Source: Enterococcus sp. BWR-S5 (GTDB lineage: Bacteria > Bacillota > Bacilli > Lactobacillales > Enterococcaceae). Taken from it: a DNA stretch of 64,000 bases. Below, one piece after another: positions 19,298 to 28,282 of the stretch. Under the pieces are notes generated by a model that had not been told where the DNA came from, searched no databases, and saw only the letters and a program-made list of their open reading frames with translations. The stretch spans positions 186,001-250,000 of the forward strand of contig NZ_JADOEQ010000004.1 of the NCBI RefSeq assembly GCF_016745255.1. The letters are read 5' to 3'. Within the stretch, counting starts at the first letter, position 1. Each line of letters begins with the position of its first letter. Both the position numbers and the translations under genes were made by a program.

Positions 19298-19741
19298 TAA
19301 CATTCATCCTTTCAAAAAACGAGTATTTTCTTTACATCTATATATTACCACAATAAATAACACTAGTTTTATCACGGTTTTTCTAAAAAAATAAAAACAA
19401 TGATAAGTCGGTAAATTATTTCTATCACAAAATACAATAAAAACCCTTATAAATCAACGTAACACAATTGAAAGGAAAAAGATTTCATTATATCTATAAA
19501 TATATATAAATAACATTATTAACATAAAAATAACATATGACAAGAAATCATCCAACACTCTTAATCAACAAGAAGTACTAGCCAAATTTCACCATTCCAA
19601 TGCAAGCATTTAGCTAAATATTTCTTTATCACCTCCCTCGGCACCAACCCGCCTCACAATCTAAAAGGCCAAATCGACTACATATATCCCCCATTGGTAT
19701 TGCCGGTGCCAAGCTAAATCAATTTTCCCATTATCAAAAAT
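19298..19741. other. AT-rich intergenic region
   Basis: The half next to paralogue 2 is very AT-rich and should hold that gene's promoter. The half from about 19600 contains GGCACC...GGTGCC arms 60 bases apart, but no open reading frame with a convincing ribosome binding site. Nothing further is recognised. Confidence 0.4.
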
Positions 19742-19783
19742 AAAAAATGCCTGAGATAGAAGCAGCCTTCTTCTCAAGCATTC
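19742..19783 (-). terminator. Terminator at the end of the WxL-locus transcript
   Basis: On the minus strand AATGC-TTGAGA-GAAG pairs with CTTC-TCTCA-GCATT, followed by TTTTATT. It is the first good terminator after the long minus-strand gene series. Confidence 0.75.
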
Positions 19784-19792
19784 ATTGTTCAA

Positions 19793-20539
19793 TCAATAAT
19801 GATAATCTTTTACATAGAGTTGTATCTTAACAGGAATACCACTCTCTCCGTAAGCAATCCTTAGACGCTTACCTAGCGATCCTTTTTCTTCCGCTTTCCC
19901 AAAGGTATCGTATAGCACAACATATTGGTTCTTTAGTTCTTCGTTTGATTTCGCCGCTAATAATTCTATTTCTCCGGCAATATCTTCTTCGGCAATTTCA
20001 GCTGCTTTCCCTAGTGCCAAAAGATACTCCTGCAGCTCACCACCATTGTAGGTTCCCGTTGATTCACTATTTATAATCTCCATCTTATACATCTCGATAT
20101 AGGCGACTTCTTTATCCGGATGGTAGCTGTAATCGATTTGACTAATACTATAGATGGGATATAAATTCTCCTTGTCTCGCATAACGGTCGATACAGTATA
20201 TGCCGCTTCCAGCGATTGTGAGGAAACAGAGTAGAAGGTAGAATCCACCGCCAAAGCCTCATTTTCTTCGAGATGGCCCAAGCTTATCTCCTGTATATTT
20301 TCCACAAATTCAGGAATTTCCAGTTGCAGCTTGTCTTTTACAGCGACTTCCGCTTCTTCTTTCCCAACATTCTGCAAACGATAATCCGAAAATTTCCTTT
20401 CTCTTTTTACTGTCGCAAGCAATGCTTGATCCGATTTCGAAAGATCATTTCGCTCCTCTTCCTTATCCTTTTCCGAACAGCCTGATGCCACAAGCAGCAG
20501 CCCAAAAAGAATTATCAGCGTTTTTTTTATACTATTCAT
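19793..20539 (-). CDS. Lipoprotein of unknown function
   Basis: A 248-residue protein with a type II signal peptide (LLLVASGC, Cys 21) and a highly charged mature part. It has no recognised domain. Its layout and several stretches (a segment before an RKFSDY/KKFGGY motif, the GELQEYLLALGKAAEI helix, the C-terminal strand pattern) match the lipoprotein encoded at 61939-62658, so the two are paralogues. The gene starts 14 bp after the YfhO-lipoprotein fusion and is the last gene before a terminator, so it is probably part of the same operon and anchored to the outer membrane face. Confidence 0.75.
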   Translation of the reverse strand: MNSIKKTLIILFGLLLVASGCSEKDKEEERNDLSKSDQALLATVKRERKFSDYRLQNVGKEEAEVAVKDKLQLEIPEFVENIQEISLGHLEENEALAVDSTFYSVSSQSLEAAYTVSTVMRDKENLYPIYSISQIDYSYHPDKEVAYIEMYKMEIINSESTGTYNGGELQEYLLALGKAAEIAEEDIAGEIELLAAKSNEELKNQYVVLYDTFGKAEEKGSLGKRLRIAYGESGIPVKIQLYVKDYHY

Positions 20540-20553
20540 CCTCTTACCACCTT

Positions 20554-23500
20554 TTAGTCGAACGTGCTCAGGTCAAACCCAATAGGCTCTCGCTGTTCAA
20601 ATTCCGATTCAAGAAACTCTACGTAGACCGTATCCTCTTTATCGGAAAGAAGAGAATAGAACGCCAGTCCGGCACTGCTTTCTCCTTTTGCCAAGGATTT
20701 ATTATTATCTTCTGCCAAGACCTTTAGATTTCCAGCTTCATCATTGTCTGGAAAATCCGCTTGCTTCAAAACGGAATCTCCTTGCTTAACATTTACTTTG
20801 TCGTACCAAATTTTCGGCTTCAACGCTTCATCACCATTATTCAATATACTAAACCGAACAGCCAGATATGCCTGATCCTCTATCGTGATTTTTCGATAGC
20901 CAGTGACATTAAAGCTCAGCTGCTCGTTTTCAACAGCTGTTTCCGGAATTTCACTTGATTCCTGTGTTGTTTCAGCAGCAGAATCACTTGTTGCCGAACC
21001 CGTTTTTTCTTCTTTCCGTTCTACCGTATCTACAGACTGATCAATGATTTTTACGCGATCCTCGTATCTGTTGTCATCTGCAGAGTAGAAAACAAACTCC
21101 AAAACTTCATTTTCTGTGAGTACATAATAAGAATGGACCCACACACTTTCATCTTTATAATAGCCATTTAGCGTATATTTATAAACTTGATTGCCATTCA
21201 CTTCGTAATCTGTCATATAAATATCTTCTAAATTAGAGTAGCCATATATTTTTTGCAGATTTTCTCTTGTTGCATCGCCGAAATCTGTCATGTCCAGTGT
21301 TTCTTTAGGTGAAACCTGTACAAACATCTGTGAGTTGCTTTGCTTATCTACTGCAGCAAAGACTGCACGAGACCCAAACTCCGCTTGGTAGTCAGCCTCT
21401 GCGCGCTTTTCCCACGTGCTGGGTAGTTGAAATTGATAGACAGAAGAATCACCGTCAAAGGTTTCTGCCTTATCCGAAAGCTTCGCCTCACAACCAGATA
21501 AAACCAGTAAGATTATTGTCATAAAATACATGATTTGCTTTTTACGCATCACGTGCCCTCCTTTTTTAGAATACAGCCAGCCATTGTAACCGAGAAACAG
21601 CACGATACACCCAACAAATAGAATCGCACCAAGCATAAAGCCCTGTGGTAAAAAGACAAATTCAATCGTATGTGCGCCTTTAGGAATACTCAACGTAAGA
21701 AACGCTTTATTCAAATTAGGCATTTCCACTTTTTTTCCATCAATATACGCTTTCCAACCGGCATCATATGGAATCGTCGTAAACAACACCTGCTCCTTTT
21801 CAAGCGCAACTTCCGCTTTCGCTTTTCGTCCCGAAACCTCAAGTGCAATGCCCTTTTGATTAATTTTTTCAACTGCTCGCTCAAACTTTTGCGTATCAAT
21901 CAGCAATACATCAGGCTTGAACAGATTAACGATTCTAGTTCCCGTGAAATTAACTGTCACCGAAACCGTTGTTCCTTCTTCATAATAGCCCAGGTTATAA
22001 TACTGCCCTGTGGAGGACAACGGAGACGAACGCGTAACACCATTCACCGTCCACTCTACTGTACAATCCTCCATGTAACTGAAGGTGGAAGGATACATGC
22101 TAAGGTATGCTTGCTGCTTTGCAGGCACAAAGACCTCCCAAACAATTTTTTTAGGCTCAGTCATGCTGGTTCCTGTATAGGTCACTTGATTACCAGATAC
22201 AGCTTCTGTAATATTCTCTGTTGTGACCTGACGCGCTTCAACCGCCCGAGTCATCTCTTCTTCCTCTTCAGATAGATAGTTAAACAAGCCGACCTGACTC
22301 TTGATTGCATCTGTTTCAAATATTTCATCATCCGTCAGTACCCCAAGAGGCAAAGCATACTTATTTTCATACAAGGAATACGCCCCTTGCTCACCAACCT
22401 TCTCATAACCAAACTTCATAATGTCAGTTTTGGAAAGATTGTATTTGATTCCCAAAAGCGAGTCCATCAGTAGTGTATTATTCTCATACTTAATATTCAG
22501 ATTACTCCCTAGCGATCGGTAGCCTAAATTATTCAAATAAGCAGAAGAATGCCTATTCCTGATGGATGAAAACATCGAGACACCGCTATAGCCAAACCTA
22601 AAGCTGTCATTCAAGGTTAGCCGATCCAAATTTTCCAGTCGGAAAAAATGATCGTTCTGCTCTTTCGTTTCATTTACCAGCGTACGAATTTCCTTAGAGC
22701 GCTCATTGTAATCGAACGCAGAATCGGTAGGATAGCCCCACTCTGTTCCAATTCCTATAATTAATGCATCCGCATTAATACCTGCTTCTGCCACCATTAA
22801 GAATAAAAACAGAATCGGCAGCAGCTTGTTTAAATATCCTTTACTTCGAAGTAAAAGCAACACTAGAATCAATACTAAGAATCCGACTGTCACATATAAA
22901 GAAAAATCAGTAATATAGTCATAACGCTTCTTGTTCGAAAACAGAACTGCGGCCAGAAACAACCCACCCAATACCAAAATAATGTTTACCAATTGATTCG
23001 TGTCTTCTTTTCCGAACCGTTCGAAGCCATATCCCCCCAGCAAAATAATCATAAAGGAGAATAGAAAGCTGAAACGAAACAAAAACATGTTTGGGGAATG
23101 CAGCCCATGCCACAAAAGATTCAAGGGATCAATGTACACACTTGCCACCAACACCAGTAATAGAATGCCGTATAATAGCTTATTGCGCAGCGGTACCTTC
23201 TTCGTTGAAAAATAATAGATTGCAAACAGCAGCGGAACTAGTCCGATGTAAATAAACGGAGCACTGCCATACTTACTCGTGTCGTAAACGGCCACCATGT
23301 TTTTGACAATAAAATCCCAGATACCTGTATCCCTGGTCCAAAAGCTATTGAGCGCATCTAAGCCTTCACCGTTATTCGTCAAATCAAAAATAGTAGGAAG
23401 AATGGTCAGCATCGATGCACCACCGGCTAATAACGACGTACTTAAATAGCAAAGAATGCTTTTTTTGTATCGTTTAGTATCCGTAAATAGGCGCAGCCAG

Positions 23501-24144
23501 AAATACATAAATGAAAATAACCCTACCATAAATGCCATATAGAAATTAGATAAAAACAACGCAAGATAACCAACAAACAAAATCATCGGTTTACGCTCGT
23601 CCATCACTCGATGAATCCCCAGAATAATCAAGGGAAGATAAACAAATGTGTCCAACCACATAATTACTTCTGAATAAGCAACAGCATACCCCATCAAGGC
23701 ATAGGCAACACTAAAAGAAAGCTGATACCATGAGCCCATTTTCTTAAATGTATGATTCGCAAACACCCAAAAAGAGACGCCGATACAACCAAACTTAATT
23801 AACGTAATGACATATATCGCATCCGCCATCGCGTTATTATCAAAAAAGAGAACCAGCGGGGTGAAAAGGCTGTTCAGATAATAGGCGGAAAAAGACCAGT
23901 AGTTAAGCCCAAGAGAGCCATACCACGTATAAAAGATACTCTGTTCTCCTCGCAACATACTATTGAAGCTGGCATGAAAATTAGAGTATTGGGAGTAACT
24001 GTCACTCGCCAAAATCATTCGGTCACTGCCTAAATAAATGTCATTTAATGCATATACAACACCCATTACTGCTAAGGGAATCAAAAAACTTAGCAATAAA
24101 AAGATGCCCTTCTTCTTTAAGAAGTCTTTTATTTTATCTTTCAT
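20554..24144 (-). CDS. YfhO-family membrane glycosyltransferase fused in frame to a lipoprotein
   Basis: A single 1196-residue frame. Residues 1-865 are a YfhO-family protein: many TM helices in the first 460 residues, early acidic motif SDSYSQYSNFH, an extracellular domain (about 480-830) and a last TM helix (GFMLGAILFVGCIVLFLGY). In Bacillus and Listeria, YfhO-type proteins attach sugars to lipoteichoic acid from lipid-linked donors. Residue 866 is a Met that begins a complete lipoprotein (lipobox VLSGC, then a Ser/Thr/Glu-rich linker and a C-terminal beta domain like DUF5067). No stop separates the parts, although a perfect GGAGGG site precedes the internal ATG. The protein may be made as fusion, as separate lipoprotein, or both. 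Confidence 0.8.
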   Translation of the reverse strand: MKDKIKDFLKKKGIFLLLSFLIPLAVMGVVYALNDIYLGSDRMILASDSYSQYSNFHASFNSMLRGEQSIFYTWYGSLGLNYWSFSAYYLNSLFTPLVLFFDNNAMADAIYVITLIKFGCIGVSFWVFANHTFKKMGSWYQLSFSVAYALMGYAVAYSEVIMWLDTFVYLPLIILGIHRVMDERKPMILFVGYLALFLSNFYMAFMVGLFSFMYFWLRLFTDTKRYKKSILCYLSTSLLAGGASMLTILPTIFDLTNNGEGLDALNSFWTRDTGIWDFIVKNMVAVYDTSKYGSAPFIYIGLVPLLFAIYYFSTKKVPLRNKLLYGILLLVLVASVYIDPLNLLWHGLHSPNMFLFRFSFLFSFMIILLGGYGFERFGKEDTNQLVNIILVLGGLFLAAVLFSNKKRYDYITDFSLYVTVGFLVLILVLLLLRSKGYLNKLLPILFLFLMVAEAGINADALIIGIGTEWGYPTDSAFDYNERSKEIRTLVNETKEQNDHFFRLENLDRLTLNDSFRFGYSGVSMFSSIRNRHSSAYLNNLGYRSLGSNLNIKYENNTLLMDSLLGIKYNLSKTDIMKFGYEKVGEQGAYSLYENKYALPLGVLTDDEIFETDAIKSQVGLFNYLSEEEEEMTRAVEARQVTTENITEAVSGNQVTYTGTSMTEPKKIVWEVFVPAKQQAYLSMYPSTFSYMEDCTVEWTVNGVTRSSPLSSTGQYYNLGYYEEGTTVSVTVNFTGTRIVNLFKPDVLLIDTQKFERAVEKINQKGIALEVSGRKAKAEVALEKEQVLFTTIPYDAGWKAYIDGKKVEMPNLNKAFLTLSIPKGAHTIEFVFLPQGFMLGAILFVGCIVLFLGYNGWLYSKKGGHVMRKKQIMYFMTIILLVLSGCEAKLSDKAETFDGDSSVYQFQLPSTWEKRAEADYQAEFGSRAVFAAVDKQSNSQMFVQVSPKETLDMTDFGDATRENLQKIYGYSNLEDIYMTDYEVNGNQVYKYTLNGYYKDESVWVHSYYVLTENEVLEFVFYSADDNRYEDRVKIIDQSVDTVERKEEKTGSATSDSAAETTQESSEIPETAVENEQLSFNVTGYRKITIEDQAYLAVRFSILNNGDEALKPKIWYDKVNVKQGDSVLKQADFPDNDEAGNLKVLAEDNNKSLAKGESSAGLAFYSLLSDKEDTVYVEFLESEFEQREPIGFDLSTFD
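21547..21561 (-). promoter_or_regulatory. Internal ribosome binding site and ATG inside the fusion frame
   Basis: On the minus strand GGAGGG (21561-21556) lies six bases before ATG (21549-21547). Codons read TAT TCT AAA AAA GGA GGG CAC GTG ATG, in frame with the upstream YfhO part. Initiation here would give a 331-residue lipoprotein spanning 20554-21549. The upstream gene would normally be expected to stop around the AAA AAA codons. Confidence 0.75.
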
Positions 24145-24167
24145 AGAAACCTCACATTCATTTTGCT

Positions 24168-24779
24168 CTACTTCACTAATCCAATCGAATCAAAAGGGTA
24201 GTATCTGAAAATAACAACACCATCAATCTGATCCTTTTTGATTAAGCCTAAATGCCGACTGTCTGTAGAGTTGCTTCGATTATCACCAAGCACAAAATAG
24301 CTATCTGCCGGAATCTCCTCTAAATCTGAAAGAGCATCCCAAACCTCTTTGGTAATCGTCACCTTTAGTGTGCCATCCGGTAATTTTTTAGCTTCAAGCC
24401 CCTCGGTCAACGCACTATTCTCAGCCAACTGCTCATTGATATACAACGCATTTCCTTCTGTCCTGATTTTATCTCCGGGCAGCCCGACAATCCGTTTCAC
24501 ATAAGAGGTCTTCTTCTGTTCATCCGGAAAAAAAGTAATCAGCTCATAGCGCACAAGCTGTTTTTCTTTAGCTATGAACAGCCGATCACCATCCTCAAAT
24601 GTCGGATTCATTGACAAACCATCTACTTGATAGGTACGAATAGTCCGAATACCCCAGATAAGAACAAACAGAAAAAACAGAAAGAAAAAAGCAGAAAGAA
24701 TGGTTTTTTTCTGCTTCTCAGACGATATTCTTTCAGGTCTTTTCAATTTAAATTTTTTTCGTTCTGATGTTTTATTCAT
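24168..24779 (-). CDS. Signal peptidase I
   Basis: A 203-residue type I signal peptidase with a basic cytoplasmic N-terminus, one TM helix (about 27-45), nucleophile Ser56 in GLSMNP, general-base Lys95 in YVKRIVGLPGD and the GDNRSNSTDSR box near residue 172. All catalytic features are intact. It should cleave secreted preproteins on the outer membrane face. Its place between the second signal peptidase homologue and the YfhO fusion, 22-23 bp from each, suggests dedication to the surface proteins of this locus rather than housekeeping. Confidence 0.93.
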   Translation of the reverse strand: MNKTSERKKFKLKRPERISSEKQKKTILSAFFFLFFLFVLIWGIRTIRTYQVDGLSMNPTFEDGDRLFIAKEKQLVRYELITFFPDEQKKTSYVKRIVGLPGDKIRTEGNALYINEQLAENSALTEGLEAKKLPDGTLKVTITKEVWDALSDLEEIPADSYFVLGDNRSNSTDSRHLGLIKKDQIDGVVIFRYYPFDSIGLVK

Positions 24780-24801
24780 TTTGCTTTTTCCTCTGATTTT
24801 C

Positions 24802-25566
24802 TCAAAATCCAGCTAATGTATGAAATGGAAAGAAGCGGAACTCAACAACACCCACAATATTTTTTTGGTCAATAAAGCCAAAATAACGACTGTCTGTAGC
24901 GTACTGCCTATTATCCCCCAGAACAAAATATTTATTCTCAGGCACACTGTTTTTTCCCGTCAGCTGCATCAGCGTAAAATCCTCTGTCGTCTTCATGCCA
25001 CCTTGCTTAGCAACAGAAACAGCATTTTCTAAGTATCGTTCCAGCTTTTGCTCTTCATTTATGTATAGCTGATCATCTTTGTAGTAGAGGCGGTCGCCCG
25101 GCGTACCAATGACTCGCCGAACCAATATCTCCCCTTTACTATCTTTAAACACTACCAAGTCCAATTGCTTTGGCTTCTTCATTCGATTAACAAACAGCCG
25201 ATCACCATCATTCAACTGTTCTGTCATCGAATAGCCTTCAACCTTTATCGTCGTAAAGGTTACCTTGGATAAGATAAATACCACGGCAGTAAAAAGCAGC
25301 AATGTGATGCCGACTTCTAAAAGAAATACTTTCACTGACTGCTTTTTCCGCCGAACACTCTTCTTCCGCGGCTTCTTTTTGCCTTTCTGCGACTGTTGAA
25401 CCGATTTTCTTTTACCAGTTTTCTTTACAGGCTTCACGGAGCGCTGACGTCTTCGATTATCTATCTGCTTCTTGGAAGAAGACGTTTTTTTCTTTTTCCT
25501 CACGCGCTCCACTTGCTCTGTTGTTTTTCGCTTCTCTGATTTCTTCCTTCGGCGTTGTGTCATCAT
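24802..25566 (-). CDS. Signal peptidase I homologue with Arg at the catalytic Lys position
   Basis: A 254-residue protein of the SPase I fold. It has Ser113 in GYSMTEQ and the GDNRQYATDSR box, but the segment equivalent to YVKRIVGLPGD reads LVRRVIGTPGD, with Arg150 where the general-base Lys belongs. The codon is CGG, so this is not a one-base reading slip to AAA or AAG. The first 80 residues contain 38 Lys/Arg and only four acidic residues, an exceptional cytoplasmic tail; one TM helix follows (about 81-101). In streptococcal pilus loci, SPase-like proteins without catalytic residues act as assembly factors. A similar non-peptidase role for the WxL complex is possible. Confidence 0.85.
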   Translation of the reverse strand: MMTQRRRKKSEKRKTTEQVERVRKKKKTSSSKKQIDNRRRQRSVKPVKKTGKRKSVQQSQKGKKKPRKKSVRRKKQSVKVFLLEVGITLLLFTAVVFILSKVTFTTIKVEGYSMTEQLNDGDRLFVNRMKKPKQLDLVVFKDSKGEILVRRVIGTPGDRLYYKDDQLYINEEQKLERYLENAVSVAKQGGMKTTEDFTLMQLTGKNSVPENKYFVLGDNRQYATDSRYFGFIDQKNIVGVVEFRFFPFHTLAGF

Positions 25567-25579
25567 CTACACCTGGCCT

Positions 25580-26257
25580 CTATTTTTTCTGCTGCAATGC
25601 CTGTTCATTGACTTCGAATTCCTCAATGATTTTCTTTTGCTGCTCCTTCACACTTTGAATATCACCAATATAGACCTCAATCGTTTCCGGTGACTGAAGA
25701 CTTTGAACCGTTTGAGCATTTAAATTAATTGCTAAATCAAGATTCTTTTTAAAGTATTTAGTCAGCAGTAAACGATACTCTGCCGCCATACCGCCATAAG
25801 GCGTTTCAGCAGCAGCGGAAGCCAGCTGAGAGGAAATCTCCTGTAGATTCTTCACGGTTTTTTCCGGGCTTGCACCGCCCTTCAAGTTCTCAAACTGTTG
25901 TTCAGCTTCATCTAACAAGTAATAGCATTTTGATAATGCCGCAGCATTGGGAGAGCTCAAATTCGTCAATTGATAGTGTCTCGCATAGAAGCCGCTACCG
26001 CCTAAAAGCACGCCCAGAAGCAAGGTAATAAAAGCTGTTCTGAACTGACGACCTCGTTGCTTAGCTAGTCTGCTACACGCTCGTTTCCAACGTTTTCGCT
26101 TTTTTTTCATCTTAGGGCGTTTACGTTTCAGTTTTCTTAACTGACTGCCTGAGCTGATTCCGAAAATAATGAACAGAACAGAAAATAACAGTAGGAGAAC
26201 ACCTAAGGATAATAGACCGACAAAGGTCATATCCAGCATACTCATATTCAATTTCAT
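25580..26257 (-). CDS. Two-TM protein with polybasic loop, unknown function
   Basis: A 225-residue protein with TM helices at about 12-34 and 75-93. They are joined by a short cytoplasmic loop (41-73) in which 20 of 33 residues are Lys or Arg. The extracellular part (94-225) is helical and coiled-coil-like (LLDEAEQQFENLKGG, SVKEQQKKIIEEFEVNEQALQQKK). No family is recognised. It starts 37 bp after the DUF916/DUF3324 gene and is 13 bp from the signal peptidase homologue, so it is embedded in the operon. A scaffold or membrane adaptor for the surface complex is conceivable. Confidence 0.7.
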   Translation of the reverse strand: MKLNMSMLDMTFVGLLSLGVLLLLFSVLFIIFGISSGSQLRKLKRKRPKMKKKRKRWKRACSRLAKQRGRQFRTAFITLLLGVLLGGSGFYARHYQLTNLSSPNAAALSKCYYLLDEAEQQFENLKGGASPEKTVKNLQEISSQLASAAAETPYGGMAAEYRLLLTKYFKKNLDLAINLNAQTVQSLQSPETIEVYIGDIQSVKEQQKKIIEEFEVNEQALQQKK

Positions 26258-26294
26258 TTCATTTCCTCCTGTTATAGCTTTTCAAAGCGCGCAC

Positions 26295-27371
26295 CTATTT
26301 CTTTTTCGAAGGTCTGTTCTTCTTCTTTTTCTTCCCTTTTTCTCTGACTTTCTTCACAGCAAAGAAAATAGATAGTAGAAGTAAGAAGGCAATTCCTGCC
26401 AGCAAGGCAATCAACTTCCAATCGATTCCCTTCTCTTGAACCAACGATACGTCCTGACCGTTGAATTTGTCTGCATCTTCATCAGTAATAGTAAACTCTC
26501 TCGTCCATTCCCATCTTCGCTCCCCTGAGGTTACAACAATATTTGCTCTATAGTCTCCGGGAACCATCCGTTCCCCATTCATCGTAACAGGAAAATCAAT
26601 CAAGGAATTCGGTGCCATGCGCATCCCGGCACTTTTCGTATCATAAAGCACCTCTTCTGAATCCTTTGGTGTCACTTGCACATCAACCGTCATATCATTT
26701 AAATAATCAGCTTCTATGTTGGAAAAGTTAACGTATACTGCATTTCGGTAATTTGACAGCCCCGGATAAACATCATTCAACTCCAGTTCGACAGTAACAG
26801 GCGTTTCATTTTCCCTCAATATCATGCCGACTAAGTAGGCATATTCGTTGATTACACCACCCTGCGACTCATCTCTCTTAACGATTTGTTTTAGCTTTAT
26901 CCCACCGGCAATTAATCCATCATAAGAAGTTTCAGGCATTGTGATTGTTACATCCAACATCTGTTTAGATTTCGGTGCGATCGTCACTCGCTCCTCTGAT
27001 TTAACCAAGTCTGTAAATTTGAATTTCAGGGATTTATCATCTTGTATATCCGATGGCCCGTATTCAATAACGCCATTTCGATTTGTTTTCGCTCCATTCA
27101 AAGACACTTCGATTTGCATCTCGTGATTAGAGGCATTCTCTAACTCAATTTGCAGCGTTTGCTGCTGACTCGGAGTCATCATTAAATCAAAATAACCAAC
27201 CTCTGGATTATATTGATTCTCCGGCAAAATCACGCGATAGTTGAATTCACCGTAAGCATTAGCGCCGCTTTCAGTAGTTGCTTCTTCTGCATATGTAGTG
27301 GTTCCGGTTATAAAAAATAGTACTATGTACAGAAGGAAAAAAGGAATGATTTTCTTTTCTTTAATTACCAT
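26295..27371 (-). CDS. WxL-interacting protein (DUF916 and DUF3324 domains)
   Basis: A 358-residue protein with a signal peptide (to about residue 28), a DUF916 domain (about 38-150, FNYRVILPENQYNPEVGYFDLMM), a DUF3324 domain (about 165-300), a C-terminal TM helix (about 318-338) and a Lys-rich tail (VKKVREKGKKKKKNRPSKKK). This is the standard partner of WxL proteins: the first domain is proposed to bind peptidoglycan, the second to contact WxL domains or host ligands. It corresponds to CscA of the csc clusters. The neighbouring WxL genes confirm the assignment. Confidence 0.92.
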   Translation of the reverse strand: MVIKEKKIIPFFLLYIVLFFITGTTTYAEEATTESGANAYGEFNYRVILPENQYNPEVGYFDLMMTPSQQQTLQIELENASNHEMQIEVSLNGAKTNRNGVIEYGPSDIQDDKSLKFKFTDLVKSEERVTIAPKSKQMLDVTITMPETSYDGLIAGGIKLKQIVKRDESQGGVINEYAYLVGMILRENETPVTVELELNDVYPGLSNYRNAVYVNFSNIEADYLNDMTVDVQVTPKDSEEVLYDTKSAGMRMAPNSLIDFPVTMNGERMVPGDYRANIVVTSGERRWEWTREFTITDEDADKFNGQDVSLVQEKGIDWKLIALLAGIAFLLLLSIFFAVKKVREKGKKKKKNRPSKKK

Positions 27372-27394
27372 TATTCTTACCTCTTTCGGTCAAA

Positions 27395-27440
27395 ACAGAA
27401 AGAATTCTACCGATTTGTCTAAAACCGGTAGATTCTTCTG
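27395..27440 (-). terminator. Intra-operon hairpin (attenuator or processing site)
   Basis: ACAGAAGAATCTACCG and CGGTAGAATTCTTTCTGT on the minus strand form a long stem followed only by TTTTG. Its position after the second WxL gene would let surface-protein mRNA accumulate above that for downstream assembly genes. Confidence 0.55.
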
Positions 27441-27476
27441 TTCAACATAAATTAACATTTCATTGTTGATAATTGA

Positions 27477-28247
27477 TTAGTTTACTGTTTCCATTGTCCA
27501 TTCAACTACTGATTGGTAAGCTGAAGTGTATGCTAAGCTAGTTTCAGGTAAATGGAATTTAACTGAGTCAGCAGCTGTTGAATCGTCACCGAAGCAAAGC
27601 TCGTAAACACCGATACCTTTAGTTGCTTCAACGTTTGTATAAGCAAGCTGTTTGCCTAAACCGTCAGCAATAGTGATGTTTGTTTCAAATGCTGGTGTAG
27701 TTGGGTAATGTGTCGCATTATCAATTGAAGCAAGATTCAGGTTGTTGTACGTGATTGTTGCTCCATCCAATGTATGCGTTTGACCATCTACATCACCTGT
27801 AAACGGAGAAACCATTTGAACGCTTAATTTGTATTTGTGATCCAATGTTTGACGATCATCACGGAACTTCACGAAGTTTGGAGAAGTCCATTTGTCCGCT
27901 CCATTCGCATTACCAGTAAATGGTTTTGCAAAGTAATCTTCTGTTACAGTACCGTTCATGATTTCATGCTGACCAAAGTTTAATGGTGTAACAAAGATAA
28001 TACCGAAATCTCCTGGGTTTGTTGGTTGTATCTCTGAAGAATCGATATCTGTCGCTTTAGAGCCAGTGCTGTCACCTGGTTTTGTGATTTGTGTAACATC
28101 TGTTTCACGAGTAGAATCACGAGTAAACTCGATGTATGCGTTCCCTCTGTGAGAATGCTCCTGTGCTTTTGTTGTATTTGGAACAGCTAGTGCTACCCCT
28201 GCTGCAGCAACTAATGCTGCTCCACATAATTTGTGTGTCAATTTCAT
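27477..28247 (-). CDS. WxL-domain-like cell surface protein with degenerate motifs
   Basis: A 256-residue secreted protein with a signal peptide (LVAAAGVALAVPNTTKAQ) and a C-terminal WxL-type beta domain. The usual first WxL signature is replaced by YKLSVQM, and the second reads VVEWTMETVN, a W-x-M. The overall pattern (GIIFVTPLNFGQHEI, then DDR before the first motif) is otherwise the WxL family. WxL domains bind peptidoglycan non-covalently. It is followed by the hairpin at 27395 and the DUF916/DUF3324 partner gene. Confidence 0.85.
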   Translation of the reverse strand: MKLTHKLCGAALVAAAGVALAVPNTTKAQEHSHRGNAYIEFTRDSTRETDVTQITKPGDSTGSKATDIDSSEIQPTNPGDFGIIFVTPLNFGQHEIMNGTVTEDYFAKPFTGNANGADKWTSPNFVKFRDDRQTLDHKYKLSVQMVSPFTGDVDGQTHTLDGATITYNNLNLASIDNATHYPTTPAFETNITIADGLGKQLAYTNVEATKGIGVYELCFGDDSTAADSVKFHLPETSLAYTSAYQSVVEWTMETVN

Positions 28248-28282
28248 TTGTGTTTCCTCCTAATATATTGTGTGTGTTTAAT

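Noticed and set aside
19560-19740. Possible small bacteriocin or holin-like peptide gene in the spacer near 19.6 kb
   Set aside because: A GGAGGTG sequence exists on the minus strand, but no start codon at proper spacing leads to a plausible peptide.
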